DNA of 64,000 bases from Aquirufa nivalisilvae (GCF_004307455.1 NZ_SEWX01000001.1:682001-746000), one strand, 5' to 3'. Positions 1 through 8,763 are shown, numbered from the stretch's first letter. Program-made: numbers and translations. The notes: generated by a model from the sequence alone, not told the origin.

Positions 1-366
1 TGAGCCAAATTGTAAGGCTAATTCATCAATTAAATCGGGATTTCTAACAGCTGAAGAATTGATGGACACTTTGTCTGCACCAGCATTTAATAAGGCTGAA
101 ACATCTTGAATGGAGGATATTCCACCACCTACCGTAAATGGAATATTGACATGTCTAGCCACTTCTCGAACCAAGTTAACTAAGGTTTTTCGGTCATCTA
201 CCGTAGCCGTGATATCCAAAAATACCAATTCATCAGCCCCTTCTTGAGCATACAAGGCTCCAAGTTCTACGGGATCTCCCGCATCTCGCAAATCCACAAA
301 GTTGGTTCCTTTAACAGTTCTACCATCTTTGATGTCCAAACAAGGAATAATTCTTTTGGTTAGCAT
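1..366 (-). CDS. hisF: Imidazole glycerol phosphate synthase cyclase subunit (3' end outside window)
   Basis: HisF is the cyclase subunit of imidazole glycerol phosphate synthase. It uses ammonia delivered by HisH to convert PRFAR into IGP and AICAR in cytoplasmic histidine synthesis. The first 122 codons are visible, starting at an ATG at 366. The N-terminus [16 protein letters not shown] is the family signature with the catalytic Asp11, and the phosphate-binding loop TVGGGI lies around residues 80-85. The start overlaps the end of hisA by 7 bp, so the two are translationally coupled in the order hisH-hisA-hisF. The C-terminal half lies left of the window. Confidence 0.96.
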   Translation of the reverse strand, partial: MLTKRIIPCLDIKDGRTVKGTNFVDLRDAGDPVELGALYAQEGADELVFLDITATVDDRKTLVNLVREVARHVNIPFTVGGGISSIQDVSALLNAGADKVSINSSAVRNPDLIDELALQFGS

Positions 367-1097
367 GTAGATTCTTTGGCAAAGGTGGCTAATTCAGCTA
401 AACTAATTCGTCCTTCATAAAAGGCTTTTCCAACAATCACGCCAAAAATATTCATATCGCGCAGTCGGTATAAATCATCTAAACAAGCTACCCCGCCACT
501 GGCAATGAGCTGTAATTCGGGTTCTTGTGCTTGAATCTTTTCGTATAAATCAAAACTTGGTCCTTGTAAAAGACCATCTTTAGCCACATCCGTAGAAATC
601 ACATATTTCACACCTGCCGCACAGTAATCTTTCAAGAAATCAAAGATGGATATATTGGAATTTTCTTGCCAACCCGACACGGCAATTTGCTCATGGTGGG
701 CATCGGCTCCTAAAATGATTTTATCGGAACCATATTTTTTTAACCATGCTCTCACTAATTCGGGCTGCCTCACGGCTATACTTCCCGCTGTAATTTGTTT
801 GGCCCCAGCAGAAAAAGCCATATCAATCATTTCATCAGATTGAACTCCACCACCAAAATCAATATGTAGATTGGTTCCATGGGCAATTCTTTCCAATACA
901 TGTGCATTGACAATTTTTTTGGCTTTAGCTCCGTCTAAATCTACCAAATGCAATCGTTGGATTCCTGCTCCTTCAAATTCTTTCGCAATCTCCAATGGGT
1001 CAGAATGGTATACCTTTTTTTGAGCATAATCACCCTGGGTCAAGCGTACACATTGGCCTCCAATTAAGTCTATGGCAGGAATAAGTTGGAACATCAT
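360..1097 (-). CDS. hisA: ProFAR isomerase HisA
   Basis: HisA is a (beta/alpha)8-barrel isomerase that converts ProFAR to PRFAR, the step before HisF/HisH. The 245-residue protein has the usual length. The N-terminal [20 protein letters not shown] carries the first catalytic Asp, and [14 protein letters not shown] (about residues 169-182) carries the second Asp and a phosphate-binding segment. It begins with ATG-ATG directly after the hisH stop (no gap) and overlaps hisF by 7 bp. This is a tightly packed his operon. Confidence 0.96.
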   Translation of the reverse strand: MMFQLIPAIDLIGGQCVRLTQGDYAQKKVYHSDPLEIAKEFEGAGIQRLHLVDLDGAKAKKIVNAHVLERIAHGTNLHIDFGGGVQSDEMIDMAFSAGAKQITAGSIAVRQPELVRAWLKKYGSDKIILGADAHHEQIAVSGWQENSNISIFDFLKDYCAAGVKYVISTDVAKDGLLQGPSFDLYEKIQAQEPELQLIASGGVACLDDLYRLRDMNIFGVIVGKAFYEGRISLAELATFAKESTC

Positions 1098-1685
1098 TTA
1101 TAAAGCGAGAAAATTTTCAATAATTCGTTGGCCTGCCATTCCACTAATTTCAGCGTGGAACTGGGCAGCATAAAAATTGTCCTGGTGAAGCATCGCTGAA
1201 AATGGCTGAACGTAGTCACAAACGGCGGTGGTTAAGGGATTCACGGGAACATAAAAAGAGTGAACAAAATATACGAATTCCTCTTTTTTTAAGCCTTCCA
1301 TTAAAGGGTTGTCTTGATTGGCATGAATGGAATTCCATCCCACATGCGGGATTTTCAATTCATGGGATTGAAAGCGTTTAACCTCCACATCAAATACACC
1401 CATGCAAGTAGTATCATTTTCTTCTGAATGCTTACACAGTAATTGCATACCAATGCAAGTGGCCAAAACAGGTTGTTTTAATTGAGGTATAAGTAGGTCA
1501 AGGCCTTTTTCTTTCAAATGGGCCATTGCTGTACTTGCCTCACCCACACCCGGAAAGATTACTTTATCAGCTTGGCGCAATATTGCTTCATCGTCAGTCC
1601 AAGTATACGGTACCCCGATTCGATCGAGTGCGTACATCACGGAGGCAACATTCCCTGCATTGTATTTGACGATGGCAATTTCCAT
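1098..1685 (-). CDS. hisH: Imidazole glycerol phosphate synthase glutaminase subunit
   Basis: HisH is a class I glutamine amidotransferase that supplies ammonia to HisF. In its 195 residues, the nucleophile Cys lies in LATCIGMQLL (about residues 74-83), and the His/Glu pair lies near the C-terminus in FHAEISG. The more usual sequence there is FHPEKS, so this is a mild variant. The oxyanion region FPGVGEAST is at about residue 44. It is the first his gene visible on this strand, with a -7 element just upstream, so a transcript of hisH-hisA-hisF probably starts here. Confidence 0.95.
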   Translation of the reverse strand: MEIAIVKYNAGNVASVMYALDRIGVPYTWTDDEAILRQADKVIFPGVGEASTAMAHLKEKGLDLLIPQLKQPVLATCIGMQLLCKHSEENDTTCMGVFDVEVKRFQSHELKIPHVGWNSIHANQDNPLMEGLKKEEFVYFVHSFYVPVNPLTTAVCDYVQPFSAMLHQDNFYAAQFHAEISGMAGQRIIENFLAL

Positions 1686-1713
1686 GGGCTTTCTTTCTGG
1701 GTAAATAGCCTTG

Positions 1714-1721
1714 CAAAGGTA
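1714..1721 (-). promoter_or_regulatory. Bacteroidota -7 element for hisHAF
   Basis: Read on the minus strand this is TACCTTTG, a full match to TAnnTTTG, 28 bp upstream of the hisH start codon. No clear TTG -33 element was seen at the usual spacing. Confidence 0.55.
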
Positions 1722-1750
1722 GGCAAATAGGCTGGATTATGAAATTCCCC

Positions 1751-1758
1751 TATCTTTG
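1751..1758 (+). promoter_or_regulatory. Bacteroidota -7 element for the TVP38-family gene
   Basis: TATCTTTG matches TAnnTTTG and lies 19 bp before the ATG at 1778. An in-frame ATG at 1739 lies upstream of this element, so it would precede the transcription start and cannot be the start on this transcript. The element is divergent from the hisH promoter. Confidence 0.6.
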
Positions 1759-1777
1759 TTGTTCCATCTATTTCCAC

Positions 1778-2449
1778 ATGCGCTTCCGGAAAAAACTTTT
1801 TTTTGAAATTGCTTACCTGCTGTGGATGGGTTTATTACCCTTTATTTCTAGTCTTGCTTTAGGCTATTTGGCAGTTTCTAATCCAAGCTTTTTTTTGAAT
1901 TTAAGCCTAAGCCAACAAGTGCTATTTTGGATATCCACCGTATTTGTGATGGGTTTAGCATTATGCCCTACGACTTTTTTGGCGCTGTTTGTAGGCTATA
2001 TTTGGGGTTTTCAAGGTATTTGGCCATTGATTGTGGCTTATAGCTTAGCTTCTATACTGGGTTTTGGAATGGCTAAATTGTGGAAAGGACATGCCATGAT
2101 TCGATGGATTAAACGCACGAAAAAAGGAGCTCAGTTTTTGTCTAATGTACAGGCTCAGTCCTTTTCTTGGGTTTTTCTGGCCCGACTTTCGCCCATATTC
2201 CCCTTTGCGATAACCAATGCCATGATGTCTTTTTTGGGGGTAAGTTTTCTAGATTTTTGTTTGGCAGGGATGATTGGGATGTTACCTCGTACGGCATTGG
2301 CTGTTTGGACTGGTACTCAAGCTAAGAGCTGGGAATATCTGCTGCATCATCCGGAGTCATTTTCCTGGCAAGATGGAGCTAGTTTAGTTTTATTGGTTTT
2401 ATCAGGACTGGGAATGTACTTTCTGGCCAGAAGACAGGTCAAAGCCTAG
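1778..2449 (+). CDS. TVP38/TMEM64 (SNARE-associated/DedA-like) membrane protein
   Basis: This is an inner-membrane protein of 223 residues with about five hydrophobic segments. The central region has the VTT/DedA-like features: FLALFVGYIWGFQGIWPL, the re-entrant-type segment GFGMAKLW, and FLARLSPIFPFAITNAMMSF, which matches the family's F-x-R-x-x-P-x-x-P motif. Members act in membrane lipid scrambling or undecaprenyl phosphate recycling; the substrate here is unknown. The start at 1778 was chosen because a -7 element occupies 1751-1758, downstream of the alternative ATG at 1739. Confidence 0.75.
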   Translation: MRFRKKLFFEIAYLLWMGLLPFISSLALGYLAVSNPSFFLNLSLSQQVLFWISTVFVMGLALCPTTFLALFVGYIWGFQGIWPLIVAYSLASILGFGMAKLWKGHAMIRWIKRTKKGAQFLSNVQAQSFSWVFLARLSPIFPFAITNAMMSFLGVSFLDFCLAGMIGMLPRTALAVWTGTQAKSWEYLLHHPESFSWQDGASLVLLVLSGLGMYFLARRQVKA

Positions 2450-2472
2450 GCTGCAGGGTCTCCTTTCTTAAA

Positions 2473-2506
2473 TTGAAAGAAATGTGAGATATAAGGCGTA
2501 AATTTG
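2473..2506 (+). promoter_or_regulatory. Bacteroidota promoter (-33 TTG, -7 TAAATTTG) for the DEAD-box helicase
   Basis: TTG at 2473-2475 and TAAATTTG at 2499-2506 are separated by 23 bp, within the accepted range for Bacteroidota sigma-ABfr promoters. A TTG at 2504 that could open the helicase frame lies inside the -7 element and so is not the start. Confidence 0.65.
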
Positions 2507-2554
2507 TCTTTCCTATTCCATCTTCGGAAGAGGCATCATCTTAATCAAACTATT

Positions 2555-3793
2555 TTGACATTTAAAGAATTAGGTCTGGCCGACAGCCTTTTAGCAGGAA
2601 TCGATTCCATGGGCTACAAGACCGCTACTCCCGTACAATCGCAAGTGATACAACCAATTTTGGAAGGGAGAGATATTATTGCTTCAGCTCAAACTGGTAC
2701 AGGTAAAACGGCAGCATTTTTGCTACCTATTGTGAATAAAATCATTACCGAACCGCATGCTGAAAACCAAATCAATGCCTTAATTATAGTTCCTACTCGT
2801 GAATTGGCTATCCAAATCGCTGATAACATGGAGGGTTTAGGATATTTTACCAATGTTTCCTGTATTGCCGTATATGGCGGAGGGGATGGAAAATCTTTTA
2901 CGACTGAAAAAACAGCCTTAACAAGTGGTTGTGATATCGTGGTATGTACTCCTGGCAGAATGATTGCTCACTTAAATATGGGTTATGTCAATCTCAAAGA
3001 GGTAAAGTATTTAGTGTTGGATGAAGCTGACCGTATGCTGGATATGGGCTTCCAAGACGATTTAATCAAAATCACCTCTTTTTTAAGTCCAGAGCGCCAA
3101 AATCTATTATTTTCTGCCACTATGCCACATAAAATGCGGGAATTGGCCAGAAAATTATTGAAGAATCCAGTTGAAATTAATATTGCTGTTTCGAAACCCC
3201 CAGAGCAAATTGTTCAAGAAGCCTTTGTTGTCTTTGAAGAACAAAAATCTCCTTTGATTAAGCATTTGTTACGCTTGAAGGACTACAGTAGAGTGATTAT
3301 TTTTTGTTCCAGAAAACAAAACGTAAAAACACTAACAAACGACTTAAAAAGGGCCAAATTCAAGGTGGAAGAAATTCATTCAGATTTGGAACAAGATGTA
3401 AGAGAGCAAGTTCTACAAGATTTTAGAAATAAAAAGACAACGATTTTGGTGGCTACTGATATTTTAAGTCGGGGTATTGACATCGACGAGATAGAATTAG
3501 TGATCAATTATGACGTACCCAACGACGGGGAGGATTATATCCACCGCATTGGACGTACGGCTCGTGCCGAAAGTCAAGGCACAGCCTATACCTTAATCAG
3601 TCCTGCTGAACAAAGAAAATTTGCTGGTATTGAGCGATTATTAGAAAAAGAAGTCATCAAATCCCCCATTCCGGAAGAATTTGGAGCTGGTCCCGCTTAT
3701 GAGCCAGCCTTACAAAAGGCCGGCGATAAGGGGCGAAATTTTTCTGGTCCTAAAAAAGGAGGCAAGAAATTCTGGGGAAAAAAGAAAAAGTAA
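2555..3793 (+). CDS. DEAD-box ATP-dependent RNA helicase, RhlE type
   Basis: The protein unwinds RNA duplexes during ribosome assembly or mRNA decay in the cytoplasm. In order it has the Q motif (FKELGL, then TPVQSQVIQ), Walker A AQTGTGKT, PTRELAIQ, the DEAD box LDEADRMLDMGF, SAT, the C-terminal helicase lobe with VATDILSRGIDID and HRIGRTAR, and a basic Gly/Lys tail (GGKKFWGKKKK) typical of RhlE proteins. The start is taken at the TTG at 2555, giving LTFKELGL (412 residues) like the family N-terminus, because the upstream TTG at 2504 is inside the promoter. TTG initiation is uncommon, and no ATG fits without losing the Q motif. Confidence 0.9.
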   Translation: MTFKELGLADSLLAGIDSMGYKTATPVQSQVIQPILEGRDIIASAQTGTGKTAAFLLPIVNKIITEPHAENQINALIIVPTRELAIQIADNMEGLGYFTNVSCIAVYGGGDGKSFTTEKTALTSGCDIVVCTPGRMIAHLNMGYVNLKEVKYLVLDEADRMLDMGFQDDLIKITSFLSPERQNLLFSATMPHKMRELARKLLKNPVEINIAVSKPPEQIVQEAFVVFEEQKSPLIKHLLRLKDYSRVIIFCSRKQNVKTLTNDLKRAKFKVEEIHSDLEQDVREQVLQDFRNKKTTILVATDILSRGIDIDEIELVINYDVPNDGEDYIHRIGRTARAESQGTAYTLISPAEQRKFAGIERLLEKEVIKSPIPEEFGAGPAYEPALQKAGDKGRNFSGPKKGGKKFWGKKKK

Positions 3794-3797
3794 AGGC

Positions 3798-5195
3798 TTA
3801 TTTCTGAGCCTTTACTCCTGTTGTTCCTCCTTGTGCTAAAGTGATATCAACGGGTACATTGGACTTCCAACTTCCTCGTGTAAAATCAGGGACATTCATG
3901 GAGCGAGATCTGTTTTTAACGGACATCTCACTTAATGGTCCAATAGAGCTCCAGGCAGCTGCATCATAAACGTTTTGATCCAAAGGTAATCCATTGCGTA
4001 AGCAATCAATCAGGCGCCAATCCATCATAAAGTCCATTCCACCATGCCCGCCAATTTGTTTGGCTAGTTCACCAATCTTAGCGACAATCGGAGGGGCATA
4101 TTTTTTCTCCAATTCAGCCATTTCAGCAGCCGAAATCCAATTGTGATGGTGGTCTGAAATTTTCGCATCCGGATATTTGACTGCCATACCTTTGGTTCCG
4201 CTCAATAAGTGAATACGAGAATATGGTCGTGGAGTAGAAACGTCGTGTTGTACCATCATCGTTTTGCCTTTTATGGTTCGGATGGTGGTGGTATTCATGT
4301 TTCCACGGAAACTTTTGTTCGTGAATTGTTGGTAGAAAGGGTCCTTGGCTGCCAATTCCACAGCACGTGGGTGCATGGAGAAATCATTGGTTGACGTAGA
4401 TACCAAATAATCCATTTGATCTCCTCTGTTGATATCCAATAATTGACAAATAGGTCCTAATCCGTGTGTTGGATATAGATTACCATTGCGTAGATTTTCT
4501 TTCAATCTCCAGCTTTGGTAATAGGTACTTTGGGTGAAATTATGATCTAATAAATCATGTAAATAAGCTCCTTCCGCATGGATTATTTCGCCAAAATATC
4601 CCTGACGTGCCATGTTGAGGGTCAATAATTCAAAGAAGTCATAACAACAGTTCTCCAGCATCATGCAATGCTTTTTCGTCTTTTCTGATGTCTCAACCAA
4701 TTGCCAGCATTCTTCCAAAGTTGTGGCTGCAGGAACTTCCACGGCCACATGTTTTCCTTGTTTCATGGCATAAACGGCCATTGGGGTATGTAAATGCCAA
4801 GGAGTAGCGATGTAGATCAAATCAATATCAGGGCGGTCGCACATGGCTTTCCAAGCTTCCTCTTTTTCGGTATAGACAATGGGCTGAATTCCCATTTTAC
4901 CTAAAGCATTGAGAGCGGCATCTGTCTTTTCTTTTCTGATATCACAAACAGCAACAGTCTTTACTCCGTCAATGCGGTTAACCCGTGTGATTGCTCCGGA
5001 ACCGCGGTTCCCTAATCCGATAAATCCAATGCGGACCGTTTCAATTTTAGGGGCAGCGTAGCCCGACATGTTAAATGCTTGTTTGCCTTGCTCTACCTGC
5101 ATGCTGGTAGCCAAGTCTTTGATTTCCCATTTGGCAGATCCACCCAGTGCGGCTAATCCACTCAATTTGAGAAAATCTCTTCGATTATTATTCAT
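3798..5195 (-). CDS. Exported Gfo/Idh/MocA oxidoreductase, GH109-like
   Basis: This 465-residue protein has a twin-arginine-style N-terminus (MNNNRRDFLKLSGLAALGG) and a Rossmann NAD fold (VRIGFIGLGNRGSG at about residue 55). The Gfo/Idh motif lies near AVEVPAATTLEECW. MLENCCYDFFE and GHGGMDFMMDWR are typical of family GH109, whose members cleave alpha-N-acetylgalactosamine by an NAD-dependent redox mechanism. The activity is inferred from family resemblance, and other glycosides are possible. It follows the Dabb gene (5222-5617) by 26 bp on the same strand, and both have exported-type leaders, so they probably form one operon. It converges on the helicase gene with a 4-bp gap. Confidence 0.8.
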   Translation of the reverse strand: MNNNRRDFLKLSGLAALGGSAKWEIKDLATSMQVEQGKQAFNMSGYAAPKIETVRIGFIGLGNRGSGAITRVNRIDGVKTVAVCDIRKEKTDAALNALGKMGIQPIVYTEKEEAWKAMCDRPDIDLIYIATPWHLHTPMAVYAMKQGKHVAVEVPAATTLEECWQLVETSEKTKKHCMMLENCCYDFFELLTLNMARQGYFGEIIHAEGAYLHDLLDHNFTQSTYYQSWRLKENLRNGNLYPTHGLGPICQLLDINRGDQMDYLVSTSTNDFSMHPRAVELAAKDPFYQQFTNKSFRGNMNTTTIRTIKGKTMMVQHDVSTPRPYSRIHLLSGTKGMAVKYPDAKISDHHHNWISAAEMAELEKKYAPPIVAKIGELAKQIGGHGGMDFMMDWRLIDCLRNGLPLDQNVYDAAAWSSIGPLSEMSVKNRSRSMNVPDFTRGSWKSNVPVDITLAQGGTTGVKAQK

Positions 5196-5221
5196 AGTGT
5201 TTTAATAGGTTTTTGGTCAAA

Positions 5222-5617
5222 TTATATAGCTTGAGAGTCGATCACTTGAACCTTCCCCCAAAGATGCTTGTTGTCATCGATGAACTTCTTGTGCAAAGGA
5301 TGGTATAAATATTCTTTTTCTTTTTCGGCATTAGCAAAAGTCAATACCACAGAAAAAGTATAACTTCCCTCGGTAACAGGTTTGTCAAAATCCGTAATGA
5401 TGGGTTTGCCAACATGGGCTGACTGTATCATGGGAAGACCTCCCAGTGATTTGAGGGCTTTGAATAGTTGGGTTTTTTCGGCTTCGTTGTTGGGGTTTTT
5501 AGCCCAAAACAATACATGGTGGATGAAGTTCATAGAAGGAGTAGCTGCTGAACCTGTTAGTGCTGAACCTGCGGCTAAAAGGCCAGATTGTTGTAAAAAT
5601 TCGCGACGATTGTTCAT
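5222..5617 (-). CDS. Secreted Dabb (stress-responsive A/B barrel) domain protein
   Basis: The 131-residue protein has an Arg-Arg leader (MNNRREFLQQSGLLAAGSAL) followed by a dimeric alpha-beta barrel domain: FIHHVLFWAKNPNNEAEK near the start, SYTFSVVLTFANAEKEKEY in the middle and YLYHPLHKKFID near the end. Dabb proteins are often of unknown function. Pairing with an exported GH109-like enzyme is common in Bacteroidota. The ATG at 5617 is chosen because the longer frame (to 5728) adds a segment that does not look like a leader and covers the divergent gene's start. It is the first gene of the minus-strand pair. Confidence 0.75.
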   Translation of the reverse strand: MNNRREFLQQSGLLAAGSALTGSAATPSMNFIHHVLFWAKNPNNEAEKTQLFKALKSLGGLPMIQSAHVGKPIITDFDKPVTEGSYTFSVVLTFANAEKEKEYLYHPLHKKFIDDNKHLWGKVQVIDSQAI

Positions 5618-5663
5618 GTGTTCATTTAAATTTAAACTCAAATTATTATAATTCAATTCTACC

Positions 5664-6347
5664 ATGAAAAATTCAAAAATCAAAGTAATCGTAACGGGGG
5701 TTACCGGTATGGTGGGGGAAGGCGTCATGCACGAATGTTTACTTTCACCTCATGTGGAAGAAGTATTGGTCATTAGTCGCCGTCCATCAGGCAAATCTCA
5801 TCCGAAATTAAAAGAGATTATTTTGAAGGATTTTTATCAAACGGAAGAGTTAGAAGATCAAGTAAAGGGATATGATGCTTGTTATTTTTGTTTAGGAGTT
5901 ACTTCCATTGGCAAAAATGAGGCGGAGTATACCAAATTGACCTACGACTTAACTTTGGGTTTTGCTAAATCCTTAGAAAAACATAATCCCGAATTAACGT
6001 TTGTTTATGTATCAGGAAAAAGCACAGATTCCACAGAAAAAGGAAGTTTGATGTGGGCTAGAGTCAAAGGAAAGACAGAAAATGATCTTAAGAAATTACA
6101 TTTTAAATCGGCTTATGCATTTAGACCTGGAATGATTCATCCTATCCCAGGCTTGCAACATGCTTTGCCGTTTTATAAATATATTAATTGGATGTACCCA
6201 TTTTTACGTTGGGTAGCTCCGAATATGGTATGTACTTTGAAGGAGTTAGGGCAAGCAATGTTGGCTGTTACGATTCAGGGATATGACAAAACCACCATAG
6301 AAGTGGCAGATATTGTTCATTTAGCAAAAGTTCTCGAGGAGGAATAG
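5664..6347 (+). CDS. NAD(P)-binding protein, TIP30/HTATIP2-like atypical SDR
   Basis: The protein has 227 residues with an N-terminal Rossmann motif VIVTGVTGMVGEGV (about residues 9-22) and YDACYFCLGVTS. A serine-containing YVSGKSTDSTEKG segment, then WARVKGKTEN with the Lys that replaces the classic YxxxK, is followed by FRPGMIHP. This is the layout of the TIP30-like atypical SDR group. The substrate is unknown. It is divergent from the Dabb gene across a 46-bp gap and precedes gpmI by 51 bp, so co-transcription with gpmI is possible. Confidence 0.7.
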   Translation: MKNSKIKVIVTGVTGMVGEGVMHECLLSPHVEEVLVISRRPSGKSHPKLKEIILKDFYQTEELEDQVKGYDACYFCLGVTSIGKNEAEYTKLTYDLTLGFAKSLEKHNPELTFVYVSGKSTDSTEKGSLMWARVKGKTENDLKKLHFKSAYAFRPGMIHPIPGLQHALPFYKYINWMYPFLRWVAPNMVCTLKELGQAMLAVTIQGYDKTTIEVADIVHLAKVLEEE

Positions 6348-6398
6348 CCAATTTTTTCCCTGAATTTGGCTAATTTTATAGGAAATAAATGTAATACC

Positions 6399-7919
6399 GT
6401 GAATAAGAAAGTTGTACTAATGATATTAGATGGTTGGGGCATTGCTACCAACCCCAAGGTTTCTGCCATAGATGCAGCCAATATCCCTTTTGTTAAATCT
6501 TTGTATACTCAATACCCTCATTCTAAATTGGAGGCGTCTGGTTTAGCTGTTGGCCTTCCTGAAGGTCAAATGGGGAACTCAGAAGTTGGTCACATGAACT
6601 TAGGGGCTGGTCGTATTGTCTACCAAAATTTGGTTAGGATTAATAAAGCAGTGACTGAAAATACCTTAGGTCAAGAGCCTGAATTAGCGAAAGCTTTCGA
6701 ATATGCTAAAAAAGAAGGTAAAGCAGTGCACTTCATGGGTCTTGTTTCTGACGGTGGAGTTCACGCACATATTGAGCATTTAAAGTCTTTATTAAGTACA
6801 GCTCAAGAAGCACAATTGCCACATGTTTTTGTTCATGCGTTTACGGATGGACGAGATACTGATCCTAAGTCTGGATTGAAGTTCATGACAGATTTAGTTC
6901 AACATTGTGATAAGACCGGCGCTCATGTAGCCTCAGTTACTGGCCGTTATTTTGCTATGGACCGTGATAATCGTTGGGAGCGTGTGGCTTTAGCTTACCA
7001 TGCCATGGTAAATGCTGAAGGTCATTTGACGCAAGACGTCATTCAGTCCATAAAGGATAGCTATGCCGCTGATGTAACAGATGAATTTATTAAACCAATC
7101 ATTGCAACGGATGCCCAAGGTACTCCACTGGCTAAAATTGCTGAAGGAGATGTGGTGATTTGTTTCAATTTCCGTACTGACCGTGGACGGGAAATAACGC
7201 AAGCTTTGACGCAGAAAGATTTCCATGAGGAAAATATGCATCGTTTGAACTTGTATTATTTGACTATGACGGAATACGACAAAGAGTTTAATAACGTGCA
7301 TGTCATATTCAATGATTCTAACTTACCGATGACCTTAGGTGAGGTGTTAGAAGGAGCGGGTAAAAAGCAAATTCGTATTGCAGAAACAGAAAAGTATCCA
7401 CACGTTACCTTTTTCTTTTCAGGAGGTCGTGAGACGCCGTTTGTGGGTCAAACGAATATCTTAAGAAATTCTCCTAAGGTGGCAACCTATGATTTACAGC
7501 CTGAAATGTCAGCTGCTGATTTAAGGGATGCTTTGATTCCTGAACTGGAAAAAGAAGAAGTTGATTTTGTGTGTTTGAATTTTGCTAATCCAGATATGGT
7601 GGGTCATACAGGTGTTTTCCCTGCTGTAGTTAAAGCAGTAGAAACTGTAGACCAATGTGCAGAAGCAGTTGTGAAAGCAGGTTTAGCTCATGGGTATAGT
7701 TTTATCATCATTGCTGATCATGGAAATGCTGATGTGATGATTAATGAAGATGGTTCACCGAATACGGCACACTCCACTAATTTGGTCCCGTGTATTTTAG
7801 TCGATGCACATGACCACCCTACCTTGTCAAACGGAAAGTTAGGTGATATTGCCCCAACAATCTTAAAGTTAATGGGAGTAGAGCAACCTAAAGAAATGAC
7901 AGGAGTTGCGTTATTTTAA
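6399..7919 (+). CDS. gpmI: 2,3-bisphosphoglycerate-independent phosphoglycerate mutase
   Basis: GpmI interconverts 3- and 2-phosphoglycerate through a phosphoserine in a Mn-dependent alkaline-phosphatase-type fold. The protein starts NKKVVLMILDGWG (metal Asp). The nucleophile Ser is in GQMGNSEVGHMNLGAGR, and the metal ligands lie in DHGNADVMI and GHTGVFPA. The start is set at the GTG at 6399, giving 506 residues and the canonical N-terminus; a TTG 33 bp upstream adds an atypical extension. Enolase, the next glycolytic enzyme, lies about 1.2 kb downstream on the other strand. Confidence 0.94.
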   Translation: MNKKVVLMILDGWGIATNPKVSAIDAANIPFVKSLYTQYPHSKLEASGLAVGLPEGQMGNSEVGHMNLGAGRIVYQNLVRINKAVTENTLGQEPELAKAFEYAKKEGKAVHFMGLVSDGGVHAHIEHLKSLLSTAQEAQLPHVFVHAFTDGRDTDPKSGLKFMTDLVQHCDKTGAHVASVTGRYFAMDRDNRWERVALAYHAMVNAEGHLTQDVIQSIKDSYAADVTDEFIKPIIATDAQGTPLAKIAEGDVVICFNFRTDRGREITQALTQKDFHEENMHRLNLYYLTMTEYDKEFNNVHVIFNDSNLPMTLGEVLEGAGKKQIRIAETEKYPHVTFFFSGGRETPFVGQTNILRNSPKVATYDLQPEMSAADLRDALIPELEKEEVDFVCLNFANPDMVGHTGVFPAVVKAVETVDQCAEAVVKAGLAHGYSFIIIADHGNADVMINEDGSPNTAHSTNLVPCILVDAHDHPTLSNGKLGDIAPTILKLMGVEQPKEMTGVALF

Positions 7920-7974
7920 TTAATTTCTGTCACATTTACGTTTTTGTATTTGAATCATTGGATCGATTGAATAT

Positions 7975-8634
7975 ATGGGAAAGGTTATCATTTTTGGAAA
8001 TACACAGTCAGCCGAGTTAGCTTTATATTATTTACAAAATGACAGTGAGCATGAAGTAGCAGGTTTCACTGTGGAAGAACAGTATATTAAAGAGCCCGAA
8101 TTTCATGGATTGCCCTTAGTGCCATTTGAAACGGTAGAAAAGCAATTCTCACCTTCGGAATACTTGTTTTTTGCGCCTATGACAGCGGCTGGGATGAATC
8201 AAGTTCGGGCAAGGGTGTATGAGCAAGGTTTAGAAAAAGGGTATAAATACATTTCCTATATCAGTTCTCGTGCCACCGTTTTGACGGATAAAATTGGAGA
8301 AAACTGTTTCATTTTGGAAGATAATACGATTCAGCCTTATGTGCAGATTGGAAACAACTGTGTGTTATGGTCGGGCAACCACATTGGACATCATAGTCGT
8401 ATTGGGAATCATGTATTTTTTACTTCCCAAATAGTCCTTTCTGGTAATTGTCAAGTGAATGACTATTGTTTCTTTGGCGTTAATGCTACTATTCGTGATA
8501 GCTCAGTAATTGGCGAAGGTACCTTCGTTAGTATGGGTGCTACGGTCATGAAACAAAGAACTGATCCTTGGAGTGTTTGGAAAGGAAATGCGGCGGAGAA
8601 ATCAACGATTTCCAGTAAGGATTTGAAGTTTTAA
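7975..8634 (+). CDS. NeuD-type sugar O-acetyltransferase family protein (left-handed beta-helix)
   Basis: The protein has 219 residues. The N-terminal half is a PglD/NeuD-type nucleotide-binding domain (KVIIFGNTQSAELALYYL). From about residue 100 the chain turns into hexapeptide repeats (IGENCFILEDNTIQPYVQIG, then NHIGHHSRIGNHVFF and VNDYCFFGVNATI), the acyl-CoA-binding left-handed beta-helix fold. It is expected to acetylate a sugar or amino sugar of a surface glycan. No glycan genes are adjacent, so the acceptor is unknown. A palindromic repeat and a terminator follow. Confidence 0.75.
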   Translation: MGKVIIFGNTQSAELALYYLQNDSEHEVAGFTVEEQYIKEPEFHGLPLVPFETVEKQFSPSEYLFFAPMTAAGMNQVRARVYEQGLEKGYKYISYISSRATVLTDKIGENCFILEDNTIQPYVQIGNNCVLWSGNHIGHHSRIGNHVFFTSQIVLSGNCQVNDYCFFGVNATIRDSSVIGEGTFVSMGATVMKQRTDPWSVWKGNAAEKSTISSKDLKF

Positions 8635-8640
8635 TTTCCT

Positions 8641-8673
8641 AACGCTGTCAAGGTTCCAAACCTTGACAGCGTT
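8641..8673. repeat. Palindromic repeat copy 1 (AACGCTGTCAAGGTT family)
   Basis: This is a perfect 15-bp inverted repeat, AACGCTGTCAAGGTT, with a 3-nt CCA centre. It lies 7 bp after a stop codon between convergent genes. Two related copies occur at 41910-41945 and 42015-42047, also between convergent genes. It may act as a REP-like or bidirectional transcription-end element. Confidence 0.75.
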
Positions 8674-8763
8674 GTGGAAAACGATTCAGATTTAACCATA
8701 TTGTCCAAGAAATTGATAATCAAAATTAACGAATACAAATCTTATCTTATCGGTAAAGACATA

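Noticed and set aside
646-843. Plus-strand reading frame inside hisA
   Set aside because: It is antisense to a clear HisA sequence, has no promoter element or recognisable protein motif, and is a coding shadow.
2504-2554. TTG at 2504 as start of the DEAD-box helicase
   Set aside because: The TTG is part of the -7 element TAAATTTG and would precede transcription; the TTG at 2555 gives the family's N-terminus.
3798-5195. Cytoplasmic sugar dehydrogenase as the function of the Gfo/Idh protein
   Set aside because: An Arg-Arg leader and GH109-like motifs suggest an exported glycosidase instead, although dehydrogenase activity cannot be excluded from sequence alone.
5618-5728. N-terminal extension of the Dabb protein to 5728
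   Set aside because: The extension overlaps the divergent gene's start and does not form a leader; the ATG at 5617 gives an Arg-Arg leader.
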